A DNA stretch of 27,751 nt from Fimenecus sp963624605 (lineage in GTDB: Bacteria > Bacillota > Clostridia > Oscillospirales > Acutalibacteraceae). The notes under the pieces were generated by a model. The model searched no databases and was not told the origin of the DNA. It worked only from the letters and a program-made list of their open reading frames with translations. The position numbers were made by a program, and so were the translations under genes. The stretch is from assembly GCA_963624605.1 (NCBI GenBank), contig CAVFQD010000018.1, positions 1 to 27,751 on the forward strand, in the 5' to 3' direction. Positions 6,788 through 16,119 of this stretch are shown here, piece after piece (the stretch's first letter is position 1; each line of letters begins with the position of its first letter).

Positions 6788-8446
6788 TTGCTTAACGGTC
6801 TCATTTTCAAGCAAGCGCTGATTTCCGGCGCAAACAATATAGTAAATCACAGGCAGGAGGTCGACGCACTCAATGTCTTTCCCGTTCCAGACGGCGATAC
6901 CGGCACAAATATGTCAATGACGATTTCTGCGGCTTCGAGGGAGCTTCAGGTGAGTAATCAGACGGACATTGCAGGCGTATCCGCAAAGGCGGCAGCTGCG
7001 CTTTTGAGAGGCGCAAGGGGAAATTCGGGCGTTATCCTCTCGCTTATTTTCAGAGGCATTTCCAATGGCTTCAAGGGTATGGACGAGGCAGACGGTAAAG
7101 CGCTTGCAAGGGCACTTGAGCTCGGCAAGGAGTCGGCTTACAAGGCGGTTATGAAGCCTACCGAAGGCACTATTCTTACGGTTATCAGAATGGCTGCCGA
7201 GGCGGTCAAGGGCACGGAGGAAACCGATTGTAAGGCAGTACTTGAAGCAGCGTACGAAGCGGCAAAGGTCGCACTGATGAAAACGCCCGATATGCTTCCC
7301 GTATTAAAGGAGGCAGGAGTCGTTGACGCAGGCGGTCAGGGCTTTATATTCATACTTGAGGGAATGTTGAGCGTTATTGCAGACGGCAAGACCGTAGAGC
7401 CCGTTGAAACGCTTGAAAAGAAGGACGCACCCAAGACCGATAAGAGCATTGTTGCGGCGGCTTCGGGAGATATTAAGTTCGGCTATTGCAGCGAGTTTCT
7501 AATAAACCGCGAAAAGAACGCACAGTCAAATGCGGCGGCGCTCAAGGCTTATCTTGAATCAATAGGCGACTGCGTGGTTGTCGTTGAGGACGAGGACATT
7601 ATAAAGGTTCATGTTCACTCAAACGAACCGGGTAATGTAATACAGGCGGCGCTCAAATGCGGTCCGCTTACCAATATAAAAATTGACAATATGCGTTTCC
7701 AGCACAGGAACGCCGAGGTCGGCACGGAAAACGCAAAGGACAGCGTTGAGCAGAGCACCCCGAACGCAAAGCCGATTGAGCCTACAAAGGATTACGGTTT
7801 TGTTTCCGTTGCGGCGGGAGACGGCTTTGTCGAGTTGTTCAGGGAATTGGGAGCGGACAATATAGTTTCGGGCGGTCAGACTATGAACCCGAGTACGGAC
7901 GACATACTTTCCGCTATTGAGGCAACGCCCGCGCGCCATGTCTTTGTACTTCCGAACAACAAGAACATAATTATGGCAGCCGAACAGACCGTAAATCTTG
8001 CAGACAGAAAGGTTTCGGTGCTTCAGACAAAGACTCTTACTCAGGGCGTGAGCGCAATGCTCAATTTCTCTGAAACCGAAGATGTCGAAACAAATCTTCT
8101 CAATATGATGAAGGCTGCGGAGGCTGTTCACACGGCACAGGTTACCTTTGCGGCAAGAGACAGCGAGGCTTTCGGTCAGAGAATTAAAAAGGGACAGATC
8201 CTCGGTATGGAGGACGGAAAAATAACCCTTGTCGAGGACGATATCGTGAACGCCGCATTCCGCACCGCAAGGCGTTTGGTTAAAAAATACAACGGCTCGA
8301 TTGTAACCGTATATTACGGCGAGGAGACCGACGAGGTTATGGCAAATCTTTTGAGCGAAAGACTTGCGGAGAGATTTCCGAATGCGGAAATAAATGTAAT
8401 TCCGGGCGGACAACCCGTGTACTATTTCATTATATCCGTAGAATAA
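6788..8446 (+). CDS. fakA: Fatty acid kinase subunit FakA (DAK2 domain, YloV)
   Basis: The product is about 552 residues. The N-terminal DAK2 kinase domain (1-200) carries FPVPDGDTGTNMSMT near residue 33, with the metal/ATP-binding aspartates and asparagine, and GARGNSGVILS. The middle and C-terminal parts (about 310-550) are the usual DegV-like extension. FakA works with a fatty-acid-binding FakB/DegV partner to phosphorylate exogenous fatty acids; no fakB is in the window. Start choice: a GTG at 6779 overlaps the AGGAG site at 6775-6779, whereas the TTG at 6788 lies 8 nt behind it and gives LNGLIFKQAL, the normal N-terminus. recG follows after 10 bp. Confidence 0.93.
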   Translation: MLNGLIFKQALISGANNIVNHRQEVDALNVFPVPDGDTGTNMSMTISAASRELQVSNQTDIAGVSAKAAAALLRGARGNSGVILSLIFRGISNGFKGMDEADGKALARALELGKESAYKAVMKPTEGTILTVIRMAAEAVKGTEETDCKAVLEAAYEAAKVALMKTPDMLPVLKEAGVVDAGGQGFIFILEGMLSVIADGKTVEPVETLEKKDAPKTDKSIVAAASGDIKFGYCSEFLINREKNAQSNAAALKAYLESIGDCVVVVEDEDIIKVHVHSNEPGNVIQAALKCGPLTNIKIDNMRFQHRNAEVGTENAKDSVEQSTPNAKPIEPTKDYGFVSVAAGDGFVELFRELGADNIVSGGQTMNPSTDDILSAIEATPARHVFVLPNNKNIIMAAEQTVNLADRKVSVLQTKTLTQGVSAMLNFSETEDVETNLLNMMKAAEAVHTAQVTFAARDSEAFGQRIKKGQILGMEDGKITLVEDDIVNAAFRTARRLVKKYNGSIVTVYYGEETDEVMANLLSERLAERFPNAEINVIPGGQPVYYFIISVE

Positions 8447-8456
8447 GAGTGATATT

Positions 8457-10493
8457 ATGAACCTTTCAACCGATATTAAATACTTAAAGGGCGTCGGCAG
8501 CGTCAGGGCGGAGGCTTTTCAAAAGCTTTCCGTCGGCACTGTCGGTGCTCTTTTGCGCTGTTATCCGAGAGCATATGAGGACTGGAGCGAGGTATACCCC
8601 ATAAGAGAAGCTCCGTTTGACACAAATGTCTGCATAAAGGGAATTGTGTGCGACTCTCCGACAAAAATCTGTATTCCCGGCGGCACACTGCTTTTCAAAA
8701 CAAGCATTACCGACGGAAACGGTCTCGTCAATCTGATTTTTTTCAACAACAAATATATTCAGAATATGCTCAAAGAGGGCGAGGAATATTATTTCTTCGG
8801 CAAAATAACGCAGTCAAAATTCGGTTCGAGAGAGATGGCTTCTCCCGTTTTTTCGACCGCCAAGGAGACGGCGGGGATAAAGCCCGTTTATCCGCAGACG
8901 GCAGGACTTAACTCGAAGCTTATTGCGAAATGCGTCAGGAATGCTCTTGACTCAATAGAAAAAATACCCGAGAGCCTTCCTGTCGATATAATAGCGGATA
9001 ACTCGCTGTGCTCGCTTGATTTTGCAATACGCAACATTCATTTTCCCGAGAGCTATGAGGCTCTTGAAAAGGCGAGAAACAGACTGATTTTTGAAGAACT
9101 GTTTGTTTTACAGCTCGGACTTCTGTCAATGAAAAGCAAAACGCAGACGCTTAAAACCGACTGCGTTGCAAGCAAGGATTTCACAGAGGAATTCTTTTCG
9201 CTTTTGCCGTTTGAGCCCACTTCGGCACAGAAAAGAGCTGTCGGCGAGGCGCTTGCCGATATGAAATCGGGCGAGCCTATGAACAGGCTTTTGCAAGGAG
9301 ATGTAGGCTCGGGTAAAACCGCGGTTGCGGCGGCGCTCATTTATACCTGTGTGAAAAACGGCTGGCAGTGCGCTATAATGGCACCGACGGAGGTGCTTGC
9401 CGAACAGCATATGCGAACCTTTGAAAAGTTTTTCGGCGGCACTGATATAAGCGTTGACATTGTTACGGGAAGTATGAAAAAATCGGAAAAAAATGTCGCA
9501 AAAGCAAGGCTTATAAGCGGAGAAACCAACCTTATTATCGGCACTCATGCCCTTATTCAGGGAGATGTCGGGTTTAATCGGCTCGGTCTTGTCATAACCG
9601 ACGAGCAGCACCGCTTCGGTGTGGCTCAGCGTTCCTCATTTGCCGCAAAGGGCGACAATCCGCATATCTATGTTATGTCCGCAACGCCCATACCGAGAAC
9701 GCTTGCAATGATTATGTACGGCGATTTGAATGTGTCGGTGCTAGACGAGCTGCCTCCGGGTCGAAAAGAGGTTGAGACCTTCTGCGTCGATACGACATAT
9801 CACGAAAGAATATATAAATACATAAAAAAGCACCTTGACGCAGGGCTTCAGGGATATATCGTCTGTCCGCTCGTCGAAGAGGGCGAAAACGATAACGATC
9901 TGATAAGCGCCGAAAAATATTGCAAGGATTTGTCGGCAACGACTTTCAGGGATTACAGGGTCGGATTACTGCACGGCAAAATGAAGCCCCGTGAAAAGGA
10001 TGAAATAATGCGTAAATTTTCATCGGGAGAAATTCAGCTTCTGGTTTCGACGGTGGTAATTGAGGTCGGAGTCGATGTCCCGAACGCCGCAATTATGGTT
10101 ATAGAAAATGCGGAACGCTTCGGACTTTCACAGCTTCATCAGCTCCGCGGACGCATAGGCAGGGGCAGCGAAAAGTCAACCTGTATTCTTGTCTCCGACG
10201 CAAAGGGCGATGAGGCTAAGCAACGGTTTGAGACCATGTGCTCAACCTCGGACGGCTTTAAGATTGCAAATGTTGACCTTGAAATGCGAGGCCCCGGAGA
10301 TTTCTTCGGTAAACGCCAGCACGGTCTGCCGAAGTTAAGGCTTGCCGATGTTATGACGGACACGCATTTGCTGATGAGGGCGCAGAGCTGTGCTCAAAGC
10401 GTGATTGCGGACGACAGGGATTTGTCAAAGGAAGAAAACCGCAGATTGCGTAAGCAGGTCGACACCCTGTTTAGGGATAATTACGGCTCGTAA
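8457..10493 (+). CDS. recG: ATP-dependent DNA helicase RecG
   Basis: The product is 678 residues, full length. The N-terminal wedge with OB-fold (about 50-150) binds branched DNA. Helicase motifs follow: Walker A GDVGSGKT (281-288), TEVLAEQH (about 311-318), DEQH (382-385), SAT (408-410), and motif VI QLRGRIGRG (562-570). The C-terminal RGPGDFFGKRQHG (611-623) is the RecG translocation segment. It regresses stalled forks and unwinds D-loops, R-loops and Holliday junctions. It is the last gene of the yloU-fakA-recG transcript, the order known from other Firmicutes. Confidence 0.97.
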   Translation: MNLSTDIKYLKGVGSVRAEAFQKLSVGTVGALLRCYPRAYEDWSEVYPIREAPFDTNVCIKGIVCDSPTKICIPGGTLLFKTSITDGNGLVNLIFFNNKYIQNMLKEGEEYYFFGKITQSKFGSREMASPVFSTAKETAGIKPVYPQTAGLNSKLIAKCVRNALDSIEKIPESLPVDIIADNSLCSLDFAIRNIHFPESYEALEKARNRLIFEELFVLQLGLLSMKSKTQTLKTDCVASKDFTEEFFSLLPFEPTSAQKRAVGEALADMKSGEPMNRLLQGDVGSGKTAVAAALIYTCVKNGWQCAIMAPTEVLAEQHMRTFEKFFGGTDISVDIVTGSMKKSEKNVAKARLISGETNLIIGTHALIQGDVGFNRLGLVITDEQHRFGVAQRSSFAAKGDNPHIYVMSATPIPRTLAMIMYGDLNVSVLDELPPGRKEVETFCVDTTYHERIYKYIKKHLDAGLQGYIVCPLVEEGENDNDLISAEKYCKDLSATTFRDYRVGLLHGKMKPREKDEIMRKFSSGEIQLLVSTVVIEVGVDVPNAAIMVIENAERFGLSQLHQLRGRIGRGSEKSTCILVSDAKGDEAKQRFETMCSTSDGFKIANVDLEMRGPGDFFGKRQHGLPKLRLADVMTDTHLLMRAQSCAQSVIADDRDLSKEENRRLRKQVDTLFRDNYGS

Positions 10494-10501
10494 CCCCTTG
10501 C

Positions 10502-10530
10502 TTGAAATTATGACGAAAATATGGTACAAT
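10502..10530 (+). promoter_or_regulatory. Sigma-A promoter of the M23 hydrolase gene
   Basis: TTGAAA (10502-10507), an exact 17-bp spacer and TACAAT (10525-10530), 39 bp before the start codon. Confidence 0.75.
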
Positions 10531-10569
10531 AACTTTTATCATAATTTTGTATGATCTCACGGAGATATT

Positions 10570-12285
10570 ATGTTTGATTTGATTTATAAAAAACTGTATA
10601 TTCTCGGCCTTTACACCGCAAGGTATGTATCAAGATTTTTCAAGGCTCTCGGCAGATTGATTATGAAGCCGTTGAAGGCTTTGTCTGCCGTGCTCTTTGC
10701 GGCTTTTGTGCTTGCGGACAGATTCGTTTTAAGCTCCGCAAGGTATGTGAATTCCGAGATTAAGGAGCTTTTCGGAGATATAAAGCGTGTTTTCGGAAAG
10801 CTTGTATCGGCGTTTAAGCAGGACAAGACCGAGGGAGCAAGCACTCTCAAAGCTTATGTTAAAAAGGCTTTTCAGAGCCACGGTATAGTGTTCTCGTTCT
10901 TTACGAATATTGTAACTCCGATTGCGGCGCTTGTGATCTTGATTGCCACGGTGCGTTATTGGAGCAATATGAATTTGGCACTTAAAATAACATATAACAA
11001 TGTGGATATAGGTTATGTAAGCTCCGAGTCCGTCTACCTTGAAGCCGAGGATAAGGCTACCGAAAGGCTTGGAACGGCAATTGCCGCAAATGACGGAGAC
11101 GCGCTTATCAAGGATGCCGAGTACAAAATAGTTTCCGTTAAGCTCAATGACATGAAGGACTCCGAGGCAATCTGTGACAAGATAATCGAGTATTCAAGCA
11201 AGGATATTACAAACGCCTGCGGCATATATATAGACGGAGAATTCCTTTGCGCCGTTAAAAACGAAACGGACGCCACTACCGTTTTTGACAATATTCTTAC
11301 AAGCTATGACGCAGGCGACGAAAATGCAATCGTCAGCTTTGTTGAGGACATTGAATATGTTCAGGGACTTTATCCCGACGATGACAGCACCATATGGACG
11401 GCTGACCGTCTGAGTGAAAAGCTCTCTTCCAAAAAGAGCGAAGCGGTTTATTACACTGTCGCTTCCGGCGATACGGTTTCGGGTATTGCACAAAAATACG
11501 GAATTTCGACCTCAAAGCTGTATGAACTCAACCCGGGCTTGCAGGAGAAAATCCATATCGGAGACAGAATTCTTATTTCAAGCGAGGTAAACTTCGTTCG
11601 TGTTCAGGTTACAAAGACCGAAGTGAGAACGGTTTCCATCCCGTACAATACTGTCAAGGTTGAAAACCCGAGTATGTACAAGGGTACAAGCAAAACCGTT
11701 ACAAAGGGCGAAAACGGAGAACAACAGGTAACCGAGCTTGTAACATACATCGACGGCGTAAGGGTTTCATCGAAAGAGGTTTCGAGGGTTACCACGAAAG
11801 AGGCTGTTGACGAGAAAATTCAGGTCGGTACAAAGACATATTCTTCGGGATACGGAAGCATTAAGAGCTACGGTACGGTTCAGTCCTACGGCGGAAAATT
11901 CGTATGGCCCGCAATCGGCGCTTACAGCGTATCCTCGGGCTTCGGATACAGGAACGGACGGCTTCACGGCGGTATGGACATTGTAAAGCCCGGCGGAAAC
12001 AGTACGGGATGCCCCGTTGTTGCGGCGGCTTCGGGTACTGTAGTTTCGGCAGGTTACCATCCGAGCTGGGGCTATAATGTTCTTATCAATCACGGCAACG
12101 GCTTGCAGACGAGATATGCGCATATGATTGCCGGCTCGCTCAAGGTTTCGGCAGGTCAGTCGGTTTCGGCAGGTCAGCAGCTTGGAAATATAGGCTCCAC
12201 GGGCAATGTTACAGGACCGCACCTACACTTTGAGGTTTATGTAAACGGAACGAGGGTGAATCCCGCAGGTTACCTCGGAAGATAA
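10570..12285 (+). CDS. Membrane-anchored LysM-G5-M23 peptidoglycan hydrolase
   Basis: The product is 571 residues. A cytoplasmic amphipathic N-terminal part of about 105 residues precedes a membrane helix (about 107-130). Outside come an unassigned region (135-290), a LysM domain (293-338, YYTVASGDTVSGIAQKYG), a G5 domain (about 345-420), a Ser/Gly/Tyr-rich linker, and an M23 metallopeptidase (about 445-571). The zinc ligands are visible: H466 and D470 in HGGMD, H553 in HLHFE, with catalytic H518 in RYAHM. It should cut peptide cross-links in the wall. All residues needed for activity are present. The 100-residue cytoplasmic start is longer than in most relatives and might bind a division or elongation protein. 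Confidence 0.92.
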   Translation: MFDLIYKKLYILGLYTARYVSRFFKALGRLIMKPLKALSAVLFAAFVLADRFVLSSARYVNSEIKELFGDIKRVFGKLVSAFKQDKTEGASTLKAYVKKAFQSHGIVFSFFTNIVTPIAALVILIATVRYWSNMNLALKITYNNVDIGYVSSESVYLEAEDKATERLGTAIAANDGDALIKDAEYKIVSVKLNDMKDSEAICDKIIEYSSKDITNACGIYIDGEFLCAVKNETDATTVFDNILTSYDAGDENAIVSFVEDIEYVQGLYPDDDSTIWTADRLSEKLSSKKSEAVYYTVASGDTVSGIAQKYGISTSKLYELNPGLQEKIHIGDRILISSEVNFVRVQVTKTEVRTVSIPYNTVKVENPSMYKGTSKTVTKGENGEQQVTELVTYIDGVRVSSKEVSRVTTKEAVDEKIQVGTKTYSSGYGSIKSYGTVQSYGGKFVWPAIGAYSVSSGFGYRNGRLHGGMDIVKPGGNSTGCPVVAAASGTVVSAGYHPSWGYNVLINHGNGLQTRYAHMIAGSLKVSAGQSVSAGQQLGNIGSTGNVTGPHLHFEVYVNGTRVNPAGYLGR

Positions 12286-12292
12286 AATTTTA

Positions 12293-12323
12293 ACGGACAG
12301 AAAAAGCTTTCTGTCCGTTTTTT
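12293..12323. terminator. Terminator after the M23 gene
   Basis: A perfect 11-bp stem, ACGGACAGAAA (12293-12303) with TTTCTGTCCGT (12308-12318), AAGC loop, then TTTTTT. It ends 18 bp before the rlmD start codon, so rlmD either depends on read-through or on a promoter I do not recognise. Confidence 0.85.
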
Positions 12324-12340
12324 GAAAGACGGAGAAAAAT

Positions 12341-13690
12341 ATGTCCCTTGTTAAAAATCAGGAAATAGAATTGCAGATAGAGTCGTTCTCCTCGGAGGGC
12401 AGCGGCGTAGGACACTATGACAAAATGGCGGTGTTTGTAAACGGAGCGGCGGCAGGAGACAGGGCTCTTGTGCATATAATAAAGGTGAAAAAGACCTATG
12501 CCGTCGGCAAGGCGGTTAAAATACTCAAGCCGTCAAAGGACAGGATTGCACCAGACTGTGAGGCTTTTGCTTCGTGCGGCGGCTGCGCCTTTCGCCATAT
12601 AAAATATGAGGCGGAGCTTGAAATGAAGCGCCAAAAGGTCGAAAATGCTTTTTTAAGGCTCGGCGGAATCGATAAAAAGGTCGATAAAATGATAGGTGCG
12701 GACGAGCTTGTCGGCTACCGTAACAAGGCGGAATATCCCGTAGGCTTTGACGGCAGGCTTAAAATCGGATTTTATGCCGCTCACACGCACAGAATCGTCG
12801 ATTGTCCGCAGTGTGTTTTACAGCCCGAGGTCTTTTCGGATATAGTAAAGACGGTAAGAAAATGGACAGTCGAATACGGCATTTCCGTTTACGACCCCGA
12901 AACGGGCAAGGGGATAATCAGGCATATTTATATAAGACAGGGCACGGTAACAAAGGAAATTATGGTGTGCCTTGTAATAAATGCCGACGATTTGCCGAAA
13001 AAGGAAAAATTGCTTGAACGCCTGCTCGTCATAGACGATATAAAGAGCGTTGTTATAAACATAAACAAGGAAAAAACAAATGTTATACTCGGCAGGGAGT
13101 GCAAAACCGTTTGGGGCGACGATTATATCTATGATGTGCTCTGCGGAGTAAAAATAAGGCTTTCGCCGCTTTCGTTTTATCAGGTAAATCACGCACAGGC
13201 ACAAAGGCTTTACGGGCGTGCAAAGGAATACGCAGACCTCACGGGCAGCGAAACGCTTCTTGATATGTACTGCGGTGCGGGAACTATCGGGCTTTCGATG
13301 GCTGACAGCTGTAAAAGGGTAATCGGCGTCGAGATAATAGAACAGGCAGTCGGCGACGCAAGGGTAAATGCGGAAATAAACGGTATTGAAAATGCGGAGT
13401 TTTACTGTGCGGATGCGGCAGAGGCGGCGCGAATGCTTAAAGAGAAGGGAATAAGACCCGAGGTTATCGTGCTTGACCCACCGAGAAAGGGCTGTGACGC
13501 CTCGCTTGTGGAGACGGTCAGCAAAATGCAGCCCGACAGAGTGGTTTATGTTTCCTGCGACCCCGCTACACTCGCAAGAGACTGTAAGTTGTTCGGAGAA
13601 TTGGGCTACAAGGTAGAAAAGCTTGCGGCGGTTGACCTCTTCCCGAGAACCGTGCATGTGGAAAGTGTGGCAAAGCTTGTCAGGAAGTGA
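12341..13690 (+). CDS. rlmD: 23S rRNA (uracil-5-)-methyltransferase, RumA/RlmD(RlmCD) family
   Basis: The product is 449 residues. A TRAM RNA-binding domain (about 1-62) is followed by iron-sulfur cysteines C73, C79 and C82 and a later C155/C158. The SAM site is DMYCGAGTIGL (308-318), with LDPPRKGCD (378-386). The catalytic nucleophile is C406 in SCDPATLARD, and the C-terminal HVE supplies the base. It makes m5U in 23S rRNA. Many Firmicutes have one dual-specific enzyme for U747 and U1939; which site(s) this one uses cannot be read from the sequence. A tRNA m54 role (TrmA-like paralogue) is less likely given the TRAM domain and Fe-S cluster. Confidence 0.93.
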   Translation: MSLVKNQEIELQIESFSSEGSGVGHYDKMAVFVNGAAAGDRALVHIIKVKKTYAVGKAVKILKPSKDRIAPDCEAFASCGGCAFRHIKYEAELEMKRQKVENAFLRLGGIDKKVDKMIGADELVGYRNKAEYPVGFDGRLKIGFYAAHTHRIVDCPQCVLQPEVFSDIVKTVRKWTVEYGISVYDPETGKGIIRHIYIRQGTVTKEIMVCLVINADDLPKKEKLLERLLVIDDIKSVVININKEKTNVILGRECKTVWGDDYIYDVLCGVKIRLSPLSFYQVNHAQAQRLYGRAKEYADLTGSETLLDMYCGAGTIGLSMADSCKRVIGVEIIEQAVGDARVNAEINGIENAEFYCADAAEAARMLKEKGIRPEVIVLDPPRKGCDASLVETVSKMQPDRVVYVSCDPATLARDCKLFGELGYKVEKLAAVDLFPRTVHVESVAKLVRK

Positions 13691-13710
13691 CAAAAGCGCC
13701 CATACGTGCG

Positions 13711-13945
13711 AATGAAAAATGAATAATGAAGAATGAAAAATTGCGGGTGCTTCGCACGTCGTCGTTTGCTCCGTATCGTTCGCAACAGCCTTTGGCTGCC
13801 TCTCACTCGCTACGCAACTCCTCCTTTTCCGCAAAAATCACGCTCAGCTCGCCTGCTCGGTTGTAAACGCCCTCCCGACGGCTCACTGTCGCTACCGACT
13901 TTTGCGGATTTACGGCGGGAGCAAGCCCCCGCCCTACGCTATCGG
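13711..13945. repeat. GC-rich, hairpin-rich intergenic repeat region
   Basis: The 440 bp between rlmD and the XRE gene carry no convincing gene. The stretch starts with an A-rich run of near-repeats (ATGAAAAATGAATAATGAAG) and goes on with GTGCTTCGCAC (13748-13758, a GCGAAGC-type turn) and GGCGGG...CCCGCC (13914-13933). Its base composition is unlike coding DNA on either side. The look is that of dispersed intergenic repeats common in Clostridia. Whether it is repeated in this genome cannot be tested from one window; I see no second full copy here. Confidence 0.45.
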
Positions 13946-14060
13946 CAAATACGAAATTATCCGGAAGGGTTCGTTTCCTTGCACCCTTGCGGTGCGTAAA
14001 TATGGGCAAAAACGCTTTAATATCACAAATTGCAACGGGGAAGCGACAAATTGTAAAGCC

Positions 14061-14096
14061 CGGTTGGTGGCGTGCAACCGAAGCGGGAGGTATAAT
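14061..14096 (+). promoter_or_regulatory. Promoter region with inverted repeat before the XRE gene
   Basis: A consensus TATAAT (14091-14096) lies 34 bp before the ATG. In the -35 area there is no good hexamer. Instead an inverted repeat CGGTTG (14061-14066) / CAACCG (14075-14080), with an 8-bp gap, sits where an XRE repressor or activator could bind. Autoregulation is an inference. Confidence 0.45.
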
Positions 14097-14130
14097 TAAG
14101 GCACAAAACAAGTAACACGGAGGTTGGGTT

Positions 14131-15123
14131 ATGATTTTAGCCGACAAGATTATCAACGAAAGAAAAAAGAACGGTTGGTCGCAGGAGGAACTGGCGCAGA
14201 GGCTGTCGGTTTCGAGACAATCGATTTCAAAATGGGAGGGCGCACAGGCTGTTCCCGATTTACAGAAAATTATAAAAATGGCAGAGGTGTTCGGCGTATC
14301 TACCGACTATCTTCTCAAAGACGAATTAGAGCCCAATGACGCCGCAGGGTATTCCGAAAATACCTTTAAGGACAGCACGGAGCTTCGCAAGGTTACAATG
14401 AAAGAGGCGAACGCTTACCTTGAAACCGTGAGAAAAACGGCTCCGATGACGGCGCTGGGCGTTACGCTTTGCATATGCTCGCCGATAACTCTTATCGCAC
14501 TTACAGGTATAAGCGACTTTTATACGGTTGTTTCCGAGGGCCTTGCCGCAGGCATAGGCGTGGCTATGCTCTTGCTGAACGTTGCAACGGCGGTGTATAT
14601 GTTCATTATGAGCTCTGCGAAGAAAAAGGAATTCGCATTCCTTGAAAAGGAAGCTTTTGAGACGGAATACGGCGTTGTCGGAATGGTAAGGGAAAAACGC
14701 TCGGAATACGCTCCCACCCACACAAGGAAAATCGCTCTCGGCGTGGTTATGTGCATTTTAAGTGCCGTTCCGCTTGTTCTTGTTGCGTGTATGTCGGAGG
14801 AGAGAAATGTCGAATTGCTTGCGGTCGCATGCGTAGGCTTTTTACTCTTGCTTGTCTCATACGGCGTTAATTTTATAGTCAGCACCTGTATTATCGAGGG
14901 CTCGTTTGACAAGCTTTTGCAGGAAAACGACTATACACTCGAATCAAAAAAGAGCAATGCTTTTATTGAGAAAATATCGGGCGTTTACTGGAGCGTTGTA
15001 ATTGCAGGCTATCTCGGTTGGAGTTTCCTGTCGGGCAGATGGGATATAACCTGGATGGTATGGCCCGTTGCAGGCGTACTTTTCGGAGCGGTTTCGGGAA
15101 TTATAAAGGCATTTGATAAATAA
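14131..15123 (+). CDS. XRE-type HTH regulator fused to a multi-spanning membrane domain
   Basis: The product is 330 residues. Residues 1-65 are a canonical Cro/C1-type helix-turn-helix (WSQEELAQRLSVSRQSISKWEGAQAVPDL), followed by a charged linker. From about residue 108 on there are some six hydrophobic segments in three pairs (about 108-130, 135-160, 195-215, 222-245, 285-305, 308-325). Such proteins are frequent in Firmicutes and are thought to be membrane-tethered regulators; the signal is unknown. A GGAGG site lies 7 nt before the ATG. An inverted repeat lies in its promoter. It converges on uppP across a shared terminator. Confidence 0.87.
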   Translation: MILADKIINERKKNGWSQEELAQRLSVSRQSISKWEGAQAVPDLQKIIKMAEVFGVSTDYLLKDELEPNDAAGYSENTFKDSTELRKVTMKEANAYLETVRKTAPMTALGVTLCICSPITLIALTGISDFYTVVSEGLAAGIGVAMLLLNVATAVYMFIMSSAKKKEFAFLEKEAFETEYGVVGMVREKRSEYAPTHTRKIALGVVMCILSAVPLVLVACMSEERNVELLAVACVGFLLLLVSYGVNFIVSTCIIEGSFDKLLQENDYTLESKKSNAFIEKISGVYWSVVIAGYLGWSFLSGRWDITWMVWPVAGVLFGAVSGIIKAFDK

Positions 15124-15129
15124 AACTAA

Positions 15130-15163
15130 AAAGCATCGGTATCAACTTTGATACCGATGCTTT
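15130..15163. terminator. Shared terminator between the XRE gene and uppP
   Basis: A perfect 15-bp stem, AAAGCATCGGTATCA / TGATACCGATGCTTT (15130-15144, 15149-15163), with a 4-nt loop. The T-rich tail is better on the minus strand (TTTTAGTTTTATTT), so it mainly serves uppP, but it can stop both. Confidence 0.85.
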
Positions 15164-15179
15164 CGTATATTATGCTCTT

Positions 15180-16025
15180 TTATTTTATCAGCAGTGTTTT
15201 TACCGCAAAATAGCCGAGAACAAGCACGCCGAGGACTATTCTGTACCAGCCGAACACCTTGAAATCGTGCTTCTTGATGTATGCCATAAGATATTTTATC
15301 ACAAACCACGAAACCGCAAACGCAACTATCATACCGAGACCGAGATATACGACCTCTGCCACGGTGTAGTTAAGACCGTATTTGACAAGTTTCAATGCGC
15401 TTGCACCCATCATTACGGGGACCGCGAGGAAAAAGGTGTATTCTGCGGCAACGGTTCTTGAAACGCCTATGAGCAGTGCGCCGACTATCGTAGCACCCGA
15501 ACGGGAGGTACCGGGGAAAATTGCGGCGATAAGCTGGAAAAGACCGATTATGAACGCTGTTTTATAATCAATTGCCGAAATGGAATTTATCTTCGGCTTA
15601 ACGGACTTATTTCTGTTTTCAATAATGATGAACGCGATACCGAAAACGATAAGCGCGATTGCGACAACAACATAATTGTACAGGTGCTCGGTAAAGAAAT
15701 CGTCAAACGGGATTCCGATTATTGCGGCGGGTAAGCAGGAAACAATAACATGAAACCACATATTGAATATGGATTTTTTAATGATTATTTTATGCTCCTT
15801 GTAGCCGAACGGCCAAAGCTTATTCCAGAATTGAGCGATTACCGCTATAATTGCGCCGAACTGGATGACTACGAAAAACATATCCTTGAACTCGGGTGTG
15901 ACATCGAGCTTTATGAATTCGTCAATGAGTATCATATGACCCGTACTGCTGATGGGCAGCCATTCGGTAATTCCCTCAACGATACCGAGAATTATTACCT
16001 TTATTATCTCAATGAATTTTATCAT
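15180..16025 (-). CDS. uppP: Undecaprenyl-diphosphatase UppP (BacA)
   Basis: The product is 281 residues with about eight membrane helices. Both family signatures are present: GIVEGITEWLPISSTGH (about 14-30, with the catalytic glutamates and the SSTGH serine/histidine) and PGTSRSGAT (about 169-177). The enzyme removes a phosphate from undecaprenyl diphosphate at the membrane and so recycles the lipid carrier for wall synthesis; extra copies give bacitracin tolerance. A GGAGG ribosome binding site lies before the ATG. It is a single-gene unit with its own promoter and the terminator at 15130-15163. Confidence 0.96.
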   Translation of the reverse strand: MIKFIEIIKVIILGIVEGITEWLPISSTGHMILIDEFIKLDVTPEFKDMFFVVIQFGAIIAVIAQFWNKLWPFGYKEHKIIIKKSIFNMWFHVIVSCLPAAIIGIPFDDFFTEHLYNYVVVAIALIVFGIAFIIIENRNKSVKPKINSISAIDYKTAFIIGLFQLIAAIFPGTSRSGATIVGALLIGVSRTVAAEYTFFLAVPVMMGASALKLVKYGLNYTVAEVVYLGLGMIVAFAVSWFVIKYLMAYIKKHDFKVFGWYRIVLGVLVLGYFAVKTLLIK

Positions 16026-16065
16026 CTGTATCCTCCGATACTTTATTGTGTTTTTAACAACCCCT

Positions 16066-16094
16066 ATTATAAGCGTTAATTTTTTATTTGTACA
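16066..16094 (-). promoter_or_regulatory. Promoter of uppP
   Basis: On the minus strand, TATAAT (16066-16071) is preceded after exactly 17 bp by TGTACA (16089-16094). The -10 is perfect; the -35 agrees at four of six bases. Confidence 0.6.
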
Positions 16095-16119
16095 GACAAA
16101 ATATTAACTTTTCGTTTAC

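Noticed and set aside
12818..13834. 338-codon open frame on the minus strand opposite rlmD
   Set aside because: It lies wholly across a gene with clear catalytic motifs; the translation is rich in Cys/His/Tyr/Arg with no domain, and it has no ribosome binding site or promoter. It is an antisense shadow.
15750..16079. 109-codon plus-strand frame within and beyond uppP
   Set aside because: Most of it is antisense to uppP, which has both family signatures, and the rest crosses the uppP promoter.
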